Assembly (NCBI GenBank): GCA_963978905.1
Contig: OZ022260.1
Span: 3,461,725-3,525,724 of the forward strand
Source of the DNA: Trichostrongylus colubriformis
Lineage: Eukaryota > Nematoda > Chromadorea > Rhabditida > Trichostrongylidae
Length of the DNA stretch: 64,000 nucleotides
Direction of reading: 5' to 3'
This document shows, piece after piece, positions 59,501 through 64,000 of this stretch (position 1 is the first letter of the stretch; each line of letters opens with the position of its first letter). A program made the translations under genes and the position numbers. The notes below the pieces were generated by a model. That model was not told the origin of the DNA. It did no database searches and saw only the letters and a list, made by a program, of their open reading frames with translations.

Positions 59501-60767
59501 TATAATCCAAATGCGCATGACATATGAACAGATCCTATGTATGAATATCCACCAAAGATTTTTCAAACTGGGCTAAAATTTTCTCAGAGGAGGCACCGTC
59601 ATGGAATAGTCAGTGAAAATTTCAAAACACGTCCTCCCACTTTGAATCCAAAAATACGACCGTCCTCCGGAATTGCTCGATCCATGCCTGATCATGGCCC
59701 TAGTCTAGCAACTCACATTTCACCAAGTCTGAGATAGCGCTGTTGCTAACGGAGGGCACATGCTTGCCCATGCATAGAAGCTTCCATATTCACAAGGTTT
59801 TCAGGAGATATTTGCATTGTATCTATTGCTGTATCCAGCCAGCTTGAGCCAACTCATGGCCAATCTTTATTTCCGTCTATTTCCAAATGCAGATTAGACC
59901 GCGAACTATTGCACTACTGCTTACTTCTTCTGGATATGACCATCGAAATGTTGTGAAGAATCCATAGATCTTCCGATTTAGTCTTTGGAATGGAGAACCC
60001 ACTCTCCGGTCATTGTCCCTTGCTGGAAGTGAGTGAAAGGATTCCAGAGCTCATTAACGGCATCCAGAGCATTAACGGCATTTATTCCTATTCATAGAAT
60101 GCGTGTGAACAGCTTGAAAGCATTTGGACGCGATTCAATTGAGCACAAAGAATACGCCATGCGATTGATTTTTATTCAAAATCACAAATAATTGGATGTG
60201 CAAGTGATACTAGAAAAGTGTTTAGTTTCGCTTGAACAGAATATTTTGGCGACCTATCCAAAGTGCTGGTCATTAAATGCGCCTTAGTGATTCTTCCATC
60301 AAGGATTTCTGTCTGCCGCAATTAAAGCTTCATGTGCGCATACCTCAGCATTCATAAGTTTATTAAGCGCCATAATCTTGCCATTTGCTCATACTGGATA
60401 CAGAAATTGTTCTTATCCGATGAAAATATATGACATTTCGAAAAAATATATTTCCTCATCGATATACCTGCAGGATTGTACGGGGTACGCAAACCTCAGA
60501 CCATCCCGCCGTAGCTTCGAATTGACGTAATTGCACAGGCAGTGCACTACCAATCGCCAACAAAATTTAGGCGGGAATTCCACTATGCCAAAACGGCGCG
60601 TGCGAAACGAAAAAACGAAAATTAAGCGAGCCATTTGTTACAAAACCCCAAAAAAATCCCTTCAATTATATCGTTTTCCTGCCCTGTTGATATCAGTAGA
60701 TGATCACAAGAAGATCCAGTCGTGTTTTCTAATGTCGTGCATTTCGATAAATACAGCGCGCCAAACA
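59501..60767. other. Intergenic sequence 3' of the secreted-protein gene
   Basis: No repeat family or splice-supported exon is seen. The 156-codon plus frame at 60,531-61,001 is mainly the antisense shadow of the second exon of the minus-strand gene. Confidence 0.5.
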
Positions 60768-60773
60768 TTTATT
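60768..60773 (-). terminator. AATAAA polyadenylation signal
   Basis: AATAAA on the minus strand begins 27 bases after the TGA of the secreted-protein gene, a normal distance for a nematode 3' end with a short untranslated region. Confidence 0.75.
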
Positions 60774-60799
60774 GGTTCTGCAGTAAAATGTGTAGCACT

Positions 60800-61590
60800 T
60801 CAGTTGGCTTCCCCATATACTTCATCAGTGTTATCAGGAACGAGGTTCTCCCCGAGATTTCCATCTTCGGCAACATCTTCTAGGGCTTCGGGAACACTTT
60901 CTGGGGTTGTCGTCGTAGTCCACTTAAACGGTGCGAACGTCACACGTGACCTCGAATTCGCCATCAGATTTCTATACATGTCAGCATATGATGGTCTCTG
61001 AAAATTGGCGTATGGTTCAACTCATTCGCTAAAGGGAATCATCTATGAATATGAGGTCTTGAAAGGCCTTGGAACTCTGGATATGGTAGTGTCTCAGCAA
61101 AATGTTCTAAATTTAGCGTTATCTTATGCGGAGCACTCATTCGATCTTTTGTGAGATCACTTCGGGCTAGTTTCATATTTTAACAATAACAATTTCTCCC
61201 TTCTACCTTTTAGCACTACTCCTTTCCACCTACGAGCGTGGCTACGACAGAGCGCTGCTCTCAAGTCCATGCCCAGCTTCATGAATTCTAACAAAAAATG
61301 GTTGTGCCGCGTGGAACTCGACGTTTAAAATAGAGGAGTATTCCCATTACGTGGACTTCCTCATAGCGTCACGTCTTGATTTGATCGTACTGTTACGATG
61401 GGAACAGTGCGATATACGCATTTTTGTATGATCATGTTCCGAAATTTCGTATTACAACTAAACAGGAAATAGATGCTGTACCCTCTGGGCTCCAAGCTAC
61501 AACCTGATTTGGGTATCAACTTACCGCGTTGACCATTCCGTTATAGAATCCGATGACAAGAGCAAGGCTAAGGAAGTAGAAGCACCACAT
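60800..61590 (-). CDS. Two-exon gene for an 87-residue secreted protein, unrecognised
   Basis: Exon 1 (61,590 to 61,525) encodes 22 residues, MWCFYFLSLALVIG...VNA. This is a textbook signal peptide with a V-x-A cleavage site exactly at the exon end. A GTAAGT donor follows (61,524-61,519). The 527-base intron ends in ATTTTCAG, and exon 2 (60,997 to 60,800) adds 65 codons in phase 0. The mature protein would start RPSYADMYRNLM. It has a short basic N-terminal part, a KWTTTTTP threonine run and an acidic tail ending PDNTDEVYGEAN, with no cysteine, no N-glycosylation site and no dibasic cleavage site. A TATA box lies 31 bases upstream and AATAAA follows the stop. The lack of a pyrimidine tract before the ATG argues against trans-splicing there. 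A near-identical promoter and first exon lie opposite. I do not recognise the family; secretion is inferred. Confidence 0.8.
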
Positions 61591-61837
61591 GACTGGTTGC
61601 CTGTCTTTGCCACTGCCCTGTTTATATAAGGCTGGATACGTGCAGTATTGCAATCCCACGAACATAACGCTCCTGCTGTTTAAATGGTTTCTGCACTTTT
61701 AACATCCCACAAGCGCATGTTACAGGAGTGTTTCTCCTATTCCAAAAGAAGTCAGTTTCGGAGTCCGTTTCCCTTATTTCAAGGAAGTTCAATTCTAACG
61801 CTTGCACCAAGCATAGTCAATATGTAGTCAGTTCACA
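61109..61837. repeat. Left arm of a large inverted duplication
   Basis: The reverse complement of this stretch matches 62,449-62,885 and 63,269-64,000 at about 98-99%. It covers most of intron 1, exon 1, the TATA box and ~200 bases of upstream DNA. The match continues to the window end, so the outer limit of the duplication is unseen. A ~63-bp segment at 61,838-61,900 is present only on this side. Confidence 0.9.
61621..61628 (-). promoter_or_regulatory. TATA box of the minus-strand secreted-protein gene
   Basis: TATATAAA on the minus strand, with its near edge 30 bases from the ATG, is conserved in both plus-strand copies at the same distance. A start site close to the ATG and a very short leader are expected. 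Confidence 0.7.
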
Positions 61838-61916
61838 AAAGCGTCGACACTCACCTGTTCCCGAGTCAATTTACCCCTTGACCCGTTGATAAGCATGCGC
61901 AGCGGCTGCCCATCAA

Positions 61917-62437
61917 CTATTCCTACTATATATAAAGCGTCTGTCTGTACGTCCCTCCGTCCGTCCGTCCGTCTGTCACGAAATTAGGTATGATATGAAA
62001 AGCGACCTGTGAAGAAGGGGGCAAGTGTGATATTGGTAGGGCATAAGACAAGAAGTAAAGTCCACACATGGACCAAGTTATGCTTCGCCCACGGTGGGCG
62101 GCGCAAGTCCTGAAATGTTCCGTTTTCAGACCGAAAATTGTTAAATGGGTTTGAATGTGCCCCAAACGCGAGGGAAAGATGGATTAAAAAAACAAAAATC
62201 CCTGACCCCAATCCATCTTTTCGCCACGTTTGGAGCACGTACAAACCCAATTCACAATTTTTGGTCAGAAAGCCGAACATTCCGCGGCACGCCCTACCCA
62301 TGCCCTACCCATACACACTTGTCCTCATCTCCATAGGTCGTTTTTCATATCATACCTAATTTCGTGACGGAGGGACGGACGGACGGAGGGACGTACAGAC
62401 AGACGAACCGTTTTATATATATAGTAGGGATAGTTGA
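61917..62437. repeat. Foldback element at the palindrome centre
   Basis: ACTATTCCTACTATATATA and CGTCCCTCCGTCCGTCCGTC at the left mirror GGACGGACGGACGGAGGGACG and TATATATAGTAGGGATAGT at the right. Inner arms such as AATT...TAAATGGGTTTG and CAAACCCAATTCAC also pair, with a centre near 62,197 (AAGATGGATT/AATCCATCTT). These arms are much more diverged from each other than the flanking gene arms are, so the foldback predates the duplication around it. Confidence 0.8.
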
Positions 62438-62660
62438 TGGGTAGCCACTTTTGTGAACTGACTACATATTGACTATGCTTGGTGCAAGCGTTAGAATTGA
62501 ACTTCCTTGAAATAAGGGAAACGGACTCCGAAACTGACTTCTTTTGGAATAGGAGAAACGCTCCTGTAACATGCGCTTGTGGGATGTTAAAAGTGCAGAA
62601 ACCATTTATACAGCAGGAGTGTTATGTTCGTGGGATTGCAATACTGCACGTATCCAGCCT

Positions 62661-62668
62661 TATATAAA
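62661..62668 (+). promoter_or_regulatory. TATA box, plus-strand copy before the gap
   Basis: TATATAAA 38 bases (start to start) before the ATG at 62,699, in a context identical to the minus-strand gene. Confidence 0.6.
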
Positions 62669-62698
62669 CAGGGCAGTGGCAAAGACAGGCAACCAGTC

Positions 62699-62885
62699 AT
62701 GTGGTGCTTCTACTTCCTTAGCCTTGCTCTTGTCATCGGATTCTATAACGGAATGGTCAACGCGGTAAGTTGATACCCAAATCAGGTTGTAGCTTGGAGC
62801 CCAGAGGGTACAGCATCTATTTCCTGTTTAGTTGTAATACGAAATTTCGGAACATGATCATACAAAAATGCGTATATCGCACTGT
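62699..62885 (+). CDS. Secreted-protein gene copy: exon 1 and intron start, cut by gap
   Basis: Exon 1 (62,699-62,764) encodes the same 22-residue signal peptide as the minus-strand gene (MWCFYFLSLALVIG...). It ends at a GTAAGT donor (62,765-62,770). The intron runs into the 200-base gap, so exon 2 is not seen. Because the bases from 62,678 on match the opposite arm exactly, this may not be a separate locus but a contig end that crossed into the other arm of the palindrome. Confidence 0.5.
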
Positions 62886-63085
62886 NNNNNNNNNNNNNNN
62901 NNNNNNNNNNNNNNNNNNNNNNNNNNNNNNNNNNNNNNNNNNNNNNNNNNNNNNNNNNNNNNNNNNNNNNNNNNNNNNNNNNNNNNNNNNNNNNNNNNNN
63001 NNNNNNNNNNNNNNNNNNNNNNNNNNNNNNNNNNNNNNNNNNNNNNNNNNNNNNNNNNNNNNNNNNNNNNNNNNNNNNNNNNNNN
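62886..63085. other. Assembly gap (200 N)
   Basis: A run of exactly 200 N, probably a placeholder length. The 620 bases just before it (62,266-62,885) reappear just after it (63,086-63,704) with four substitutions and one deletion. Confidence 0.95.
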
Positions 63086-63704
63086 CAGAAAGCCGAACAT
63101 TCCGCGGCACGCCCTACCCATGCCCTACCCATACACACTTGTCCTCATCTCCATAGGTCGTTTTTCATATCATACCTAATTTCGTGACGGAGGGACGGAC
63201 GGACGGAGGGACGTACAGACAGACGAACCGTTTTATATATATAGTAGGGATAGTTGATGGGTAGCCACTTTTGTGAACTGACTACATATTGACTATGCTT
63301 GGTGCAAGCGTTAGAATTGAACTTCCTTGAAATAAGGGAAACGGACTCCGAAACTGACTTCTTTTGGAATAGGAGAAACGCTCCTGTAACATGCGCTTGT
63401 GGGATGTTAAAAGTGCAGAAACCATTTATACAGCAGGAGTGTTATGTTCGTGGGATTGCAATACTGCACGTATCCAGCCTTATATAAACAGGGCAGTGAC
63501 AAAGACAGGCAACCAGTCATGTGGTACTTCTACTTCCTTAGCCTTGCTCTTGTCATCGGATTCTATAACGGAATGGTCAACGCGGTAAGTTGATACCAAA
63601 TCAGGCTGTAGCTTGGAGCCCAGAGGGTACAGCATCTATTTCCTGTTTAGTTGTAATACGAAATTTCGGAACATGATCATACGAAAATGCGTATATCGCA
63701 CTGT
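63086..63704. repeat. Direct repeat of the pre-gap sequence
   Basis: ~99% identical to 62,266-62,885 in the same orientation, starting at CAGAAAGCCGAACATTCCGC inside the central foldback. It is either an unmerged contig overlap or a true tandem copy; see the findings. Confidence 0.9.
63481..63488 (+). promoter_or_regulatory. TATA box, plus-strand copy after the gap
   Basis: TATATAAA 38 bases before the ATG at 63,519, with conserved flanks. Confidence 0.65.
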
Positions 63705-64000
63705 TCCCATCGTAACAGTACGATCAAATCAAGACGTGACGCTATGAGGAAGTCCACGTAATGGGAATACTCCTCTATTTTAAACGTCGAGTTCCACGCG
63801 GCACAACCATTTTTTGTTGGAATTCATGAAGCTGGGCATGGACTTGAGAGCAGCGCTCTGTCGTAGCCGCGCTCGTAGGTGGAAAGGAGTAGTGCTAAAA
63901 GGTAGAAGGGAGAAATTATTATTGTTAAAATATAAAACTAGCCCGAAGTGATCTCACAAAAGATCGAATGAGTGCTCCGCATAAGATAACGCTAAATTTA
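63519..64000 (+). CDS. Second secreted-protein gene, exon 1 and partial intron
   Basis: Exon 1 (63,519-63,584) encodes MWYFYFLSLALVIG... and differs from the minus-strand copy by one residue (Cys3 to Tyr). A GTAAGT donor follows at 63,585. The remaining 416 bases align with intron 1 of the minus-strand gene at ~98-99%. By alignment the second exon should begin about 110 bases beyond the window. This is the likely true divergent partner of the gene at 60,800-61,590. Confidence 0.65.

Larger units (their letters stand above)
62449..62885. repeat. Right arm of the inverted duplication, truncated by the gap
   Basis: It agrees with the post-gap copy at three sites up to 62,620 that differ from the left arm (positions in AAACGCTCC, ATTTATACAG and GGAGTGTT). 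It then agrees with the left arm, not the post-gap copy, at five sites from 62,678 onward. The sequence ends at the N run. Confidence 0.85.

Noticed and set aside
60531..61001. 156-codon plus-strand ORF, one of the longest in the window
   Set aside because: It lies antisense to exon 2 and the acceptor of the secreted-protein gene, which has the stronger set of signals (signal-peptide exon, splice sites, AATAAA).
62479..62667. 62-codon frame repeated at 61,622 (minus), 62,479 and 63,299
   Set aside because: It is preserved only because the three segments are recent copies. It overlaps the TATA box, starts with TTG and ends at the promoter, so it is upstream DNA rather than a gene.

Overview
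The window looks like gene-poor, repeat-dense nuclear DNA of a parasitic nematode, most likely a strongylid of the hookworm type. I infer this from decayed mariner elements with TTAGGTTGT-type ends, many palindromic MITE-like elements with TTTAA or TA ends (similar in style to C. elegans PALTTTAAA elements), tRNA-derived SINEs with (TAAA)n tails, frequent G/C homopolymers, and introns with nematode-type TTTCAG acceptors. There are no bacterial operons, CRISPR arrays or rRNA genes, and I found no complete tRNA or SL RNA gene. No species can be fixed from sequence alone.

Layout. Positions 1-14,000 are mostly decayed repeats: palindromic families A, C, L and M, and a broken mariner at 8.6 kb. 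Several open stretches of doubtful coding value lie among them; one, at 10,977-11,301, becomes a longer frame if one base of an A8 run is ignored. At 14.8-16.9 kb on the minus strand, three phase-compatible exon-like blocks suggest part of a multi-exon gene. Its last block reads into a MITE, and its last intron holds a 490-bp foldback. From 17 to 54 kb, copies of at least eight repeat families alternate with unannotatable sequence. This stretch includes a 679-bp mariner foldback made of two inverted transposase 3' ends (37.2-37.9 kb). From 54.7 to 59.5 kb there is a cluster of SINE, ~1-kb foldbacks (two copies) and smaller foldbacks.

The best gene is at the right end. At 60,768-61,628 (minus) a compact two-exon gene has a TATA box, a first exon coding exactly a 22-residue signal peptide, a canonical GTAAGT donor, a TTTTCAG acceptor, a second exon of 65 codons and an AATAAA signal. 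It encodes an 87-residue secreted protein that I do not recognise. The same promoter and first exon recur in the opposite orientation at 62,699 and again at 63,519, making a head-to-head palindrome centred on a foldback element (61,917-62,437).

A 200-base run of N separates the two plus-strand copies. The sequence before the gap matches the post-gap copy in its upstream part but the minus-strand arm in its downstream part. This suggests a chimeric contig end at a hard-to-assemble palindrome, rather than three real genes. The simplest model is two divergent, about 98-99% identical genes for small secreted proteins sharing a palindromic intergenic region.
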